Positions 33,969 through 42,804 are shown, counted from the first letter of the stretch. The stretch is DNA of 64,000 nucleotides from an uncultured Maribacter sp. (GCA_947493885.1 CANLTE010000002.1:434001-498000); one strand, 5' to 3'. The notes: a model not told the origin generated them from the letters alone. Translations and numbers: made by a program.

Positions 33969-35372
33969 ATGAAAATAGAGCAAATATACACTGGTTGTTT
34001 AGCGCAAGGTGCCTATTATATAGAAAGTAATGGGGAAGTTGCAATTATTGATCCCCTAAGAGAAACTACACCGTATATAAAACGAGCGGCTGAAGATAAG
34101 GCTACCGTAAAGTATATTTTTGAAACACATTTTCATGCAGATTTTGTTAGCGGGCATGTAACACTCTCGAAGGAAACAGGAGCACCAATTGTTTATGGTC
34201 CTACTGCTAATCCTTCTTTTGATGCAATAATAGCGACAGATGGACAAAAATTTAAAATAGGTAACATTACTATAATAGCATTGCACACACCCGGGCATAC
34301 TATGGAAAGTACAACCTATTTATTGCAAGATAAAGCAGGAAAAGATTATGCTATTTTTTCCGGAGACACTTTATTTTTAGGTGATGTCGGAAGACCAGAT
34401 TTGGCGCAAAAAGTAGCTAGTATGACTCAAGAAGAGCTGGCTGGCATTTTGTTTGATAGTTTACGTGATAAAATTATGCCGTTGGCGGATGAGGTCATTG
34501 TTTATCCTGCTCATGGGGCTGGATCCGCCTGTGGAAAAAACATGATGAAAGAGACAGTAGATACCTTAGGGAATCAAAAAAAGATGAATTATGCTTTACG
34601 TGCTGACATGACTAAAGCTGAGTTCGTAAAAGAAGTTACTGATGGTTTACTACCACCGCCGATATATTTTCCGTTAAATGTAAAAATGAATAAAGAAGGT
34701 TATGAGGATATTGGTAATGTTTTACATAGAGGAACACAAGCACTTTCCCCAGAAGCTTTTGAAATTGCAGCAAATGAAACAGGGGCAGTAGTATTAGATG
34801 TTAGACATCAAAATGAGTTTGTTAAGAAACATATTCCGAGGTCAACTTTTATAGGACTTAATGGTGATTTTGCTCCTTGGGTAGGGGCGTTGGTAGCAGA
34901 TGTGGCTCAACCCATATTATTAATTGCGCCTGAAGGAAAAGAAGAGGAAGCAGTTACACGTTTATCTCGTGTAGGTTTTGATGGAACAATTGGGTATCTA
35001 AATGGAGGTGTTGAAGCTTGGGAAGCGTCTGGTAGGGAAATCGATATTATCGTTTCTAAAACTGCAGAAGAAATAAAAGAAGAACTAAATACTAAGCCAG
35101 TTTTTGATGTTCGTAAGGTTGGAGAATGGCAATCTGAGCATGTTGAAAATGCGCATCATACCCCCTTAAGCTTACTTAACAATCATTTGTCAGAATTTCC
35201 AGAAAAAGAAACATTTTATGTGCATTGCGCAGGTGGATATCGTTCCGTAATTGCAGCTTCGATATTAAAAAACAGGGGAATTCATAATTTAATTGATGTT
35301 GCTGGTGGGTATGCGGCTATTAAAAAAGCAGGAGTTACGGTAACCGATTATATTTGTCCCACCACCTTGTAA
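33969..35372 (+). CDS. CstB-like persulfide dioxygenase - rhodanese fusion
   Basis: 467 residues. Domains: metallo-beta-lactamase fold (1-250) with ETHFHADFVSGH, HTPGHTMEST, FSGDTLFLGDVGRPDL and YPAHGAGSACG, the ETHE1/persulfide dioxygenase subset; a rhodanese fold (about 265-355) whose active loop (LLIAPEGKEEEA) lacks Cys; and a second rhodanese (about 365-460) with catalytic CAGGYRS. This three-part layout is that of staphylococcal CstB, which turns persulfide into thiosulfate/sulfite. Cytoplasmic, non-haem iron. Sits after SulP and the di-haem peroxidase. Confidence 0.93.
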   Translation: MKIEQIYTGCLAQGAYYIESNGEVAIIDPLRETTPYIKRAAEDKATVKYIFETHFHADFVSGHVTLSKETGAPIVYGPTANPSFDAIIATDGQKFKIGNITIIALHTPGHTMESTTYLLQDKAGKDYAIFSGDTLFLGDVGRPDLAQKVASMTQEELAGILFDSLRDKIMPLADEVIVYPAHGAGSACGKNMMKETVDTLGNQKKMNYALRADMTKAEFVKEVTDGLLPPPIYFPLNVKMNKEGYEDIGNVLHRGTQALSPEAFEIAANETGAVVLDVRHQNEFVKKHIPRSTFIGLNGDFAPWVGALVADVAQPILLIAPEGKEEEAVTRLSRVGFDGTIGYLNGGVEAWEASGREIDIIVSKTAEEIKEELNTKPVFDVRKVGEWQSEHVENAHHTPLSLLNNHLSEFPEKETFYVHCAGGYRSVIAASILKNRGIHNLIDVAGGYAAIKKAGVTVTDYICPTTL

Positions 35373-35391
35373 TTGTGTAATGTTACCCTAG

Positions 35392-35405
35392 ATGACATTA
35401 GTCAT
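35392..35405. promoter_or_regulatory. Palindrome before 45-residue membrane peptide gene
   Basis: ATGACATTAGTCAT: perfect 5 bp arms around ATTA, the FNR/HcpR geometry (5-4-5). It is 49 bp before the small gene at 35455. Similar in form to 33901-33914. Confidence 0.45.
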
Positions 35406-35454
35406 GTTTTATATTTCTAACAGCGATTAAATTTATAACCTAAATTATAATCAG

Positions 35455-35592
35455 ATGTTACGAATATTACCTTTAGTAGACTGGAATAATGGAATAATAA
35501 TGATAGGAGCTTTCGCACTCGTTGTTATTGGATTGGTTGCGGCTTTGTTTATGCTAATGAATGGAGGAAAAGGAAAAGACTCTAGTAATTAA
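35455..35592 (+). CDS. 45-residue single-TM peptide
   Basis: ATG 35455, stop 35590-35592. Seen: short polar N-terminus, one TM helix (NGIIMIGAFALVVIGLVAALFML) and a Gly/Lys-rich tail (NGGKGKDSSN). Resembles small subunits or accessory peptides. Position right after the persulfide dioxygenase and behind a palindrome suggests it belongs to the same stress cassette. No function known. Confidence 0.65.
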   Translation: MLRILPLVDWNNGIIMIGAFALVVIGLVAALFMLMNGGKGKDSSN

Positions 35593-35593
35593 A

Positions 35594-36949
35594 TTAGTAT
35601 TTCAAGGCTTTTTTCTGAAGATAGGAGGCTATAATCCGCTCAGTTTCTAAGGTGTTCTTTTGTGGAATAATAAAAGCTTCTAAATCGTTCTCCGAAATAA
35701 TATTGGCTTCTTTATCAATAAAACCATATCCCTTATATTTTTCATTTTCAATGAACACAAAGGCGTACTCATCCGTTGTTCTTCCTTTTTCTTTTATGAA
35801 CTGACTTTCTTTTTTAGTTTTTAAGAAAGAGATAGCGGATTGTACTTTTTGGTTATATGCAGTAATTTCTTCTGAACCACTACAAATACCTTCGCATTTT
35901 TTGATTTTATAGTGAGAGCATGTAGGAACATTTTCTTGTAAATGACAAAACTTGGGGCATAGCACAAAATGTTCGCAGATAAGCTCTAAAAAACTTCTGC
36001 AATCTGCCACACTGTAGCATATTTTTAATGGGTTAGGTGCCACTTTTATTTTGTTATATGCCAAATGCAATATTCCATTGCGGTCTTCATAACTAAAAAT
36101 GGCGTATTGTTGAATGTTTTTCTTTTGAGCAGTATTGAATTTTGGGTAATGCTGTTTTATAGCAGCTGATTCCATTAATAAAGCGACCAATTCACTACCT
36201 GATAACTCAAAATCTAAGTGAGCGGTTTCGTTGCATAGCTGAACCTCTTTAGTGCTTTTATTGTAAAAATGACTTAAAATTCGTTTTTTAATATTTATGG
36301 CTTTTCCAACATAAATAATTTCTCCTTTTGCATTTTTAAAGTAATAAACCCCTGCCGAGGTTGGTAATTTTTCAAATTCTTGTTTGGGCAATGATGGTGG
36401 TAAAGTAGCTTCTTGTGACCTTGCATTTAAAAAGGTTTTAAAAACGGCTTCGGCACCATCAATATGTAATAATTTTTTAAACAAAAGCATTGTGGCATGG
36501 GCATCTCCTCTTGCACGATGCCTATCAGAAAGAGGAATACCAACAGCAGAACAAAGTTTACCCAGACTATAGGAGTTGTAACCCGGAATTAGTTTTCTGG
36601 ATAAGCGAACGGTACACAGTTTTTTTCTGATAAAATCTAATCCAATGTTTTTAAATTCATTTTTAATTACGTTGTAATCAAAATTTACACTATGTGCTAC
36701 AAAAATGCTATCCGCTGTGATGTTTAAAATTTCTGATGCTATTTCGTCAATGGTTGGAGCATTTCTAACCATATCATTATCAATGCCCGTTAAACTTGTA
36801 ATAAAATAGGGTATTTCACATTCCGGATTCACTAATGAGGTAAACTCCTCCACAACCTCATTACCATCGAACTTAAAAATTGATATTTCGGTTATTTTGT
36901 TTCCTTTAATGCCATTTCCTGTAGTTTCTATATCAACAATACAATACAT
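35594..36949 (-). CDS. DnaQ-type 3'-5' exonuclease fused to GIY-YIG endonuclease domain
   Basis: 451 residues from ATG at 36949 (a longer in-frame start at 36982 overlaps the upstream gene). Seen: exonuclease ExoI motif YCIVDIETTG, ExoII HSVNFDYNVI, ExoIII HRARGDAHATM (DEDDh type), then a UvrC/Cho-like GIY-YIG domain (about 190-280, AGVYYFKNAKGEIIYVGKAINIKKRILSHF) and a C-terminal Cys-rich part (CPKFCHLQENVPTCSHYKIKKCEGIC). Such fusions (Cho/epsilon-like) act in repair or processing of DNA. Starts 4 bp after the molybdopterin enzyme gene ends. Confidence 0.9.
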   Translation of the reverse strand: MYCIVDIETTGNGIKGNKITEISIFKFDGNEVVEEFTSLVNPECEIPYFITSLTGIDNDMVRNAPTIDEIASEILNITADSIFVAHSVNFDYNVIKNEFKNIGLDFIRKKLCTVRLSRKLIPGYNSYSLGKLCSAVGIPLSDRHRARGDAHATMLLFKKLLHIDGAEAVFKTFLNARSQEATLPPSLPKQEFEKLPTSAGVYYFKNAKGEIIYVGKAINIKKRILSHFYNKSTKEVQLCNETAHLDFELSGSELVALLMESAAIKQHYPKFNTAQKKNIQQYAIFSYEDRNGILHLAYNKIKVAPNPLKICYSVADCRSFLELICEHFVLCPKFCHLQENVPTCSHYKIKKCEGICSGSEEITAYNQKVQSAISFLKTKKESQFIKEKGRTTDEYAFVFIENEKYKGYGFIDKEANIISENDLEAFIIPQKNTLETERIIASYLQKKALKY

Positions 36950-36953
36950 GTAA

Positions 36954-39254
36954 CTAGTTAACTTGCTTTTCAATAGTAACAACTACCGATTTACTAATAG
37001 GGGTATTACTTTTATCCGCGTAATGATTGTATGGTACTAGCACGTTGGTTTCAGGAAAATAGGCAGCTAAATTTCCTTCAGGTATTTTATATGGAATTAC
37101 TAAAAACTTTTGCGCTCGTCGTTCTGTATTATCATAATTACTAATTATATCAACCACTGAAAGGTTTTGTAAGCCCAACTTTTTCATGTCCGTTTTATTC
37201 ATAAGAACAACCCTTCGTTCATTGTAAATACCTCTGTACCGGTCGTTTAATCCATAAATTGTAGTATTGAATTGATCATGAGAACGAATGGTCATTAATA
37301 AAAACTCGTTTTCTTTTAAGTTGTGTTGCGGTAGACCACAAACACTAAATTGCGCTTTTTGATTCGGAAGTTTACTAAAATCTAAATCCCGAACATTATT
37401 AGGTAAATAAAAACCAACGCCCTTAGATTTGGTACTCAAGTCAGTAAATCCTTTTAAAACCGCCGTAATTTTTTCTCTAATGAGTTCATAATCAGCTCCA
37501 AGCGATTTCCAATTTACAGAATGATTTCCATTAAAATATGCATTTGCTATTCCAGCAACAATTTCAGGTTCACTTTTTAATGTATTAGATGACGGTTTTA
37601 GCATGCCTTTGGTACGATGTACTTTACCCATGCTATTTTCTACAGTTAAAAAGCGTTGTTGTCCATTTTTCACATCTTTTTCGGACCGACCTAGTGTGGG
37701 TAAAATAAGTGCAGTTTTTCCAGTAACAACATGAGACCTGTTAAGTTTTGTACTTATTTGAACGGTTAGCGAGCAATTTTGCAATGCTTTGGCGGTGTAA
37801 TTGGTATCTGAAGCAGCAGATACAAAGTTACCCCCTAAGGCAATAAATACTTTGCCCTCTTCATCATGCATTGCTTTTATTGCATGTACAGTATCTAAAC
37901 CTTCTTTTGCTGGGGGCGCAAAACCAAAAGTAGATTCGAGAGCGGTGTTTAGTTCTTTGGAGACATGATGCATAATGCCTACGGTACGATCCCCTTGTAC
38001 ATTGCTATGACCTCGAACAGGGCAAGTGCCCGCTCCCGGTTTTCCTAAGCTGCCTTTTAGTAATAGTAGGTTTACACACTCCTTTATATTTTCAACGCCA
38101 TTTTTATGTTGCGTTAAACCCATTGCCCAACATATGATAATTTTACTTTTTTGAGCCAACAGATTAACGGTTTGGTTAATCAGTTTTTCACTAATTCCGG
38201 AACGGTGTAATAATTCTTCTTCAGAATATTGTTCTAAACTTTCAAGTACTTGCTCATGCCCTTGGGTATAGGTTTTAATAAAGTTGTAATCAAAAATGCC
38301 ACCTTGTTCTTTTTCAAGTGTTACTAATTTTTTCATTAGTAGTTTTAAAAGAGCTACATCTTCATTTAATCTAACCTGCAAATAAATATCGGTTAAAGTA
38401 GTGCCAGATAATATTCCTGTTGCCTCTTGAGGGTTTTTAAATTTTAATAGCCCAGCCTCTTCAAGAGGGTTTATACTAATTACCTTTCCTCCATTTTCTT
38501 TACATTTTTGGAGGGCAGAAAGCATTCTGGGGTGATTTGTTCCAGGGTTTTGACCCATAACAATAACAACTTCGGCCTTATCAAAATCTTCTAATTTTAC
38601 AGACCCTTTTCCGATACCAAGCGTTTCGCTTAAAGCCACTCCACTGGATTCATGACACATGTTGGAACAGTCAGGCATGTTGTTTGTACCAAAAGCCCGT
38701 ATAAAAAGTCCGTATAAAAATGCAGCTTCATTACTAGACCTTCCTGAAGTATAAAAAATACCATCATCAGGAGAATTTAATTTTTGCAATTCTTTCGCTG
38801 TAAGTTCAAAGGCATCTTCCCAAGAAATAGGTTTATAGTGTACTTCACCAGGAAGTAAAACCATAGGTTGAGTTAAACGTCCACTTTTTCCAATTTTATA
38901 ATCGGTCCATTGAGAGATTTCCTCAACAGAATGTTTTGCAAAAAAATCCTCATCTACTCGCATGTGCGTAGCCTCTTCTGCAAGAGCTTTAGCTCCATTC
39001 TCGCAATACTCTCCAAGTTTCGAAGGTTTTTCGGGGTCTGGCCAAGCACAGCCTGGACAATCAAAACCTTCTTTTTGATTCATATGCGAAAGTGTGCGTA
39101 ATGATTTTACGACACCCATTTCTTTAAAAGTGTGTTGTAATGCTACTTTTATACTAGGAATACCTACACCATACTGTGCTGGTTGTTTTAATTTAATTCC
39201 CGTAAAACGTTTATCTCCGGTTAGAGAAATTTGTCGCTGCTTTGAATTCCCCAT
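36954..39254 (-). CDS. FdhF/YdeP-family molybdopterin oxidoreductase
   Basis: 766 residues. Seen: GFDCPGCAWPDP near residue 65 (YdeP-type Cys pair), FYTSGRSSNEAAFLYGLFIRAFGTNNMPDCSNMCHESSGVAL, WAMGLTQHKNGVENIKECVNLLLLKGSLGKPGAGTCPVRGHSNVQGDRTVGI, and a C-terminal molydop-binding domain (TIRSHDQFNTTIYGLNDRYRGIYNERRVVLMN). Cytoplasmic, no Tat signal. E. coli YdeP contributes to acid resistance; the true substrate is unknown. Probably expressed with the exonuclease gene. Confidence 0.92.
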   Translation of the reverse strand: MGNSKQRQISLTGDKRFTGIKLKQPAQYGVGIPSIKVALQHTFKEMGVVKSLRTLSHMNQKEGFDCPGCAWPDPEKPSKLGEYCENGAKALAEEATHMRVDEDFFAKHSVEEISQWTDYKIGKSGRLTQPMVLLPGEVHYKPISWEDAFELTAKELQKLNSPDDGIFYTSGRSSNEAAFLYGLFIRAFGTNNMPDCSNMCHESSGVALSETLGIGKGSVKLEDFDKAEVVIVMGQNPGTNHPRMLSALQKCKENGGKVISINPLEEAGLLKFKNPQEATGILSGTTLTDIYLQVRLNEDVALLKLLMKKLVTLEKEQGGIFDYNFIKTYTQGHEQVLESLEQYSEEELLHRSGISEKLINQTVNLLAQKSKIIICWAMGLTQHKNGVENIKECVNLLLLKGSLGKPGAGTCPVRGHSNVQGDRTVGIMHHVSKELNTALESTFGFAPPAKEGLDTVHAIKAMHDEEGKVFIALGGNFVSAASDTNYTAKALQNCSLTVQISTKLNRSHVVTGKTALILPTLGRSEKDVKNGQQRFLTVENSMGKVHRTKGMLKPSSNTLKSEPEIVAGIANAYFNGNHSVNWKSLGADYELIREKITAVLKGFTDLSTKSKGVGFYLPNNVRDLDFSKLPNQKAQFSVCGLPQHNLKENEFLLMTIRSHDQFNTTIYGLNDRYRGIYNERRVVLMNKTDMKKLGLQNLSVVDIISNYDNTERRAQKFLVIPYKIPEGNLAAYFPETNVLVPYNHYADKSNTPISKSVVVTIEKQVN

Positions 39255-39385
39255 TTTTTACAATACTGCTGTTCTTTTTTGAAAGGTAACAAGAACCATG
39301 GGGAAATAAAAAAAGGATTAAAGAATAAGACAAAATGTATTACTATAAAGTTAGAATAGGATATTGGGCTAGCCGCTACATAGAG

Positions 39386-40279
39386 CTAGGGTACAAATGA
39401 ATTTAAATTATTGGAATGTAGTGGCACATAGTTTTCGATAATTGTTTGGGTAATTTTTTTTAAGGTTTCACCATTTACAGGGTGTAACCCTGGAGCCGTA
39501 AAAAATTCTACCTCTCCATTTTTGTTTTTATAGTACCAAACCAAAGGTTTATTAGTTGTTTCTGAAAAAAAGTCAAAAGACATGCTCACATTAACTTTTT
39601 TCATGGTCTTAAACTCTGCTGGGTTTAAGGGTTTAATGGGAGTGCCATATTTTGAAAGAGACCCCATGTCACAAGAAACTTTTACATATGATGTGTCCGC
39701 CCATGTCATACATTGATTAACGTGGGTAGAGGCGGCTTGTCTGTTGTTATTATAGTTAAAATAGAACCCGCTTATTAATGCGCACATTACCGTGATACTT
39801 ATGGTAGGTATTATTTTTTTCGAAGCTTGGTTTTTGACTATTGGGTTATTTTTATTTGGTTTAGGAGAGCCTATAGGTTGTGCAATGTTCTGTTTTTTAG
39901 GGAAAGGGAAACTATTTTGAGGTTTTAAATATTCCGACCTAGGTCTTGGCTTAAAATCGACAAGCCATGCAATTAATTCTAAATTTTTGTCACTGGTATT
40001 ACTGGTTTCTCCAATTAAGAAGTTAACTATAGGTCGAAATTTATCTGCATCGAAGTTTTCTATTGTTTTTAGTATTTCCTTCTGTTCTTTAAAATTGAAA
40101 AAACGGTTAAGAATTTGAGGGTCGTTTTTTTCGTTTCTAATTTCTAACGCCCAGATACATGCTTCTCGTATTTTTTTTCTAGTGGGCTCAATAAAAAACA
40201 TGCCCATTTCTCCATTTTTTTCTCTTTCATATTTTTTTAAAACTTCTTTTTTGTAGCCTTCAATTGTCTTTTTTTCCAT
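39386..40279 (-). CDS. Single-TM protein of unknown function, possible two-component target
   Basis: 297 residues, family not recognised. Seen: a charged helical cytoplasmic part (1-150; EACIWALEIRNEKNDPQILNRFF and LIAWLVDFKPRPRS), one TM near 155-175 (PTISITVMCALISGFYF), and an extracytoplasmic domain with two Cys (QCMTWADTSYVKVSC) and WYYKNKNGEVEFFTAPGLHPVNGETLKKIT. It is divergent from the small lipoprotein-kinase cluster; its leader holds six phased repeats and its promoter a degenerate response-regulator palindrome. Confidence 0.65.
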   Translation of the reverse strand: MEKKTIEGYKKEVLKKYEREKNGEMGMFFIEPTRKKIREACIWALEIRNEKNDPQILNRFFNFKEQKEILKTIENFDADKFRPIVNFLIGETSNTSDKNLELIAWLVDFKPRPRSEYLKPQNSFPFPKKQNIAQPIGSPKPNKNNPIVKNQASKKIIPTISITVMCALISGFYFNYNNNRQAASTHVNQCMTWADTSYVKVSCDMGSLSKYGTPIKPLNPAEFKTMKKVNVSMSFDFFSETTNKPLVWYYKNKNGEVEFFTAPGLHPVNGETLKKITQTIIENYVPLHSNNLNSFVP

Positions 40280-40287
40280 GGTTTGGT

Positions 40288-40340
40288 TGGAATTGTTGGA
40301 ATCTTTCTGGAATTTCTTGGAACTATTGGAATCTTTGGAA
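40288..40340. repeat. Six phased TGGAA repeats
   Basis: TGGAA begins at 40288, 40297, 40308, 40318, 40327 and 40336, spacing 9, 11, 10, 9 and 9 bp. On the leftward transcript they read UUCCA and end 8 bases before the ATG of the 40279 gene. The upstream frame is open but without a usual start codon. A protein-binding array or RNA leader motif is possible. Confidence 0.7.
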
Positions 40341-40416
40341 TTACCTGTAAATACTGCTCTTCATCTAATTTAACTTTGCATCATCAGCAAGTTCTTGTTA
40401 TGAAATGCTAACATAA

Positions 40417-40452
40417 CAAATGTACAAAACAAGCTGATACGGAAATCTGTAA
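40417..40452 (-). promoter_or_regulatory. Leftward promoter with degenerate palindrome
   Basis: Leftward -7 box TACATTTG at 40424-40417, preceded 17 bp upstream by a degenerate TTACAGATATCTGTAA (40452-40437; 13 of 16 match). Predicted start of the 39386-40279 transcript, giving a leader of about 130 bases that contains the UUCCA repeats. Binding by the neighbouring response regulator is inferred. Confidence 0.45.
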
Positions 40453-40593
40453 TGCGGCTGGTATTCAGTCAAATGGAAAGTAACTAAGTACTGCCGCATT
40501 TGATTTTCACTTTCCAAAAACAAGGGAGTACTCCAAACACTCAAGGGTGGTTGAAAAACGAAACAAATCTGGGAAAAACCTGGACAGCCACCC
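40451..40593. other. Dense inverted repeats in the leader of the 52-residue lipoprotein gene
   Basis: Seen: AATGCGGC (40451-40458) with GCCGCATT (40493-40500); TGGAAAGT (40474-40481) with ACTTTCCA (40509-40516), interleaved with the first; the palindrome GGAGTACTCC (40525-40534); and GGGTGG (40545-40550) with CCACCC (40588-40593). No ORF. The GC-rich stems stand out in this AT-rich window and suggest a structured RNA leader or protein-binding region. Confidence 0.5.
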
Positions 40594-40620
40594 CATTGTT
40601 TAATTCCAAAATTTCAAATT

Positions 40621-40779
40621 ATGAAAAAAGTAAGTTTAGCCATTTTGGCAATAGTTTTTAATATGTTTTTGTTTTCTTGTAATAATGACGCAGTATCTGA
40701 AAATGATACTTTATATGAAACCCAATCAACTGAAGGGGATGATGGACAGGTTAAACCACCACCACCTCCTGCTGAGTAA
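40621..40779 (+). CDS. 52-residue lipoprotein next to sensor kinase
   Basis: ATG 40621, stop 40777-40779. Signal MKKVSLAILAIVFNMFLF then lipobox SC (Cys20); mature part NNDAVSENDTLYETQSTE and a Pro-rich tail (KPPPPPAE). Paralogue of 24269-24427 (same length, shared ND...LYE.Q). Followed by a strong terminator, then the TPR sensor kinase. A role as signal or accessory of that system is inferred from position. Confidence 0.75.
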   Translation: MKKVSLAILAIVFNMFLFSCNNDAVSENDTLYETQSTEGDDGQVKPPPPPAE

Positions 40780-40796
40780 TAAAGTTTAACTAATTT

Positions 40797-40827
40797 GAGT
40801 CATATCATTAGATATGACTCTTTTTTT
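40797..40827 (+). terminator. Strong intrinsic terminator after small lipoprotein
   Basis: GAGTCATATC (40797-40806) pairs with GATATGACTC (40811-40820), loop ATTA, then seven T. Separates the 52-residue lipoprotein from the kinase gene, so kinase expression needs read-through or a promoter inside the 24 bp gap. Confidence 0.85.
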
Positions 40828-40851
40828 AAATACATTTATTAAAAAATAATT

Positions 40852-42792
40852 TTGAATAAGTATTTATTATTCTGCTTAATTGGTTTGTTGTTTTCATGTG
40901 TTATGGATAATAAACATGATTTTTCAGAAAAGAAAGGAAGTAGAGGTAGGGCACGATTTTATTATAATACTTCAAAGGAGAAAACACTTTCTTTAAAACA
41001 AAAACTTGAAGCAATAAATGAGGCTTATAAGCTATCAAAAAGTATTTATTATGATACTTTGCTAGTAGATGTATTGTACAAAAAAAGCTTACTTCACTAT
41101 TCATTAAATGAATACGATAGCCTTAGTATTTATTGCAAAGAAACAGAAAAACTTGCGAGAAGTATTCATGATAATTTAAATCTAGCAAAGATATATTCGT
41201 TAAAAGCTTACTATTATGATGAAATCGTGAGTAACTCCGATAGCTCTTTTGTGAACTATAATTACTCCAAAAATTATTTTAAACAAATTAAAGATAGTAA
41301 TTGGGTTGGTAAGAATCTTTTATCTATGGGGCAAATACAACAAAACCAAAATGACTTTTTTGGAAGCAAAGAAACCATTACCGAAGCATTACAATATCTG
41401 GATGTGAAAAAAGATGCTAAATACGTTTCCTCTTCGTACAATGCTTTGGCAACAAACCACAGAAAGTTATTAAACCATAAGGATGCCGTACAGTATTATA
41501 AAAAAGCAATTACCTTAACAAATTCAGAAAAGGATAAATCTATTTATAAAAACAATTTAGCAACAGCATACATTGATTCAAAAAATTATGATGAGGCTAT
41601 TTTATTGCTGTCAACAATAGTTGTGGATACTACGTTATTAGGTAATCAAAAGGAATATGCCAGAGTTTTAGATAACCTTGCCTATGCAAAATGGTTATCA
41701 GGAAAAAGCGTTATAGAAAAGGAGTTTGTTAAAGCTTTAGATTTAAGAAAACAAAATAATGATCAAAGAGGACAAATAGCTAGTTATACGCATCTAGGAG
41801 AATTTTATGCTAGAAAAAATAGCCGTAAAGCAGCAACGTATTTAGATTCTGTTATTCAATTATCTAAAAAATTAAAAATTCCTAGAGCGGAAAAGGACGC
41901 GTTAAAATATTTAATGGAAATAAAACCTGATAATGTTTATATACGTAACCGTTATGTATTTCTTCAAGATAGTTTGTATAACCAAGAATTGAAAGTAAAA
42001 ACGCAGTTTGCTAAATATAAATATGATGATAGGCTTAAGCAGGAATCTATTTTAAGGTTAGAAAAAGAAAAAGCGGAAAAAGAATTGGAGGTTAGTTATC
42101 AAAAAAATCAAAAAACAATTTCTTTCTTTGGTATTGCCTTATTAGGTTTGGGTTTAGGGTTTGTAAGTTATTTTTTTACACAAAGATCTAAACGATTAAA
42201 ACAATTAAATAAGACCGCAAAGCAAGAAGCCACTTTTCAAACCGAAGCGCAAATTGCACGAAGAGTGCACGACGATTTTGGGGCAAAACTAAACCATACC
42301 ATGTCGCTGGTGCAAAATAATGGAGATAAAACACTTTTATTAGATACCCTAGAAGGGCTTTATAACCAAAGCAGAAATTTTTCCCGTGAAATTAATGAGA
42401 TTGACACCGGAGCCAATTACAAAAACGAGCTTTTCGAAATGCTTAGCACATATGCCGCTGAAGTTAAATTATTCACTTTGGGAACTAAAGAAATAGATTG
42501 GACATCTATAAATCAATTAAATAAAACAGTGGTGTACAAAGTGCTTAGAGAGTTAATGATTAACATGTGCAAGTACAGTAAAGCTACTACGGTAACATTA
42601 AACTTTAAAAAAACATCAGCGGGTTTAAAAATTGATTATTTAGATGATGGTGTTGGAGCATCTGTAAAGGAATTACAACTAAAAAATGGACTTAAGATTA
42701 CAGAAAACCGTATTAATGCTGTAGGTGGAACAATTATATTTGATTCGGAAAAAGGAAATGGCTTTAAAGCCGAAATACAAATACCGAATTAA
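40852..42792 (+). CDS. TPR-containing lipoprotein sensor histidine kinase
   Basis: 646 residues, TTG start. Seen: lipobox GLLFSC (Cys16), TPR-like helices through about residue 390 (SSYNALATNHRKLLNHKDAVQYYKKAITL), a coiled stretch, TM near 420-440 (ISFFGIALLGLGLGFVSYFF), a HisKA_3-like phosphoacceptor helix (AQIARRVHDDFGAKL, His about 472) and an HATPase domain (VLRELMINMCKYSKATTVTL, DDGVGA, GLKITENRINAVGG). Periplasmic TPR input, cytoplasmic kinase. Paired with the response regulator 12 bp downstream. Confidence 0.92.
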   Translation: MNKYLLFCLIGLLFSCVMDNKHDFSEKKGSRGRARFYYNTSKEKTLSLKQKLEAINEAYKLSKSIYYDTLLVDVLYKKSLLHYSLNEYDSLSIYCKETEKLARSIHDNLNLAKIYSLKAYYYDEIVSNSDSSFVNYNYSKNYFKQIKDSNWVGKNLLSMGQIQQNQNDFFGSKETITEALQYLDVKKDAKYVSSSYNALATNHRKLLNHKDAVQYYKKAITLTNSEKDKSIYKNNLATAYIDSKNYDEAILLLSTIVVDTTLLGNQKEYARVLDNLAYAKWLSGKSVIEKEFVKALDLRKQNNDQRGQIASYTHLGEFYARKNSRKAATYLDSVIQLSKKLKIPRAEKDALKYLMEIKPDNVYIRNRYVFLQDSLYNQELKVKTQFAKYKYDDRLKQESILRLEKEKAEKELEVSYQKNQKTISFFGIALLGLGLGFVSYFFTQRSKRLKQLNKTAKQEATFQTEAQIARRVHDDFGAKLNHTMSLVQNNGDKTLLLDTLEGLYNQSRNFSREINEIDTGANYKNELFEMLSTYAAEVKLFTLGTKEIDWTSINQLNKTVVYKVLRELMINMCKYSKATTVTLNFKKTSAGLKIDYLDDGVGASVKELQLKNGLKITENRINAVGGTIIFDSEKGNGFKAEIQIPN

Positions 42793-42804
42793 ATTTATTT
42801 TGCC

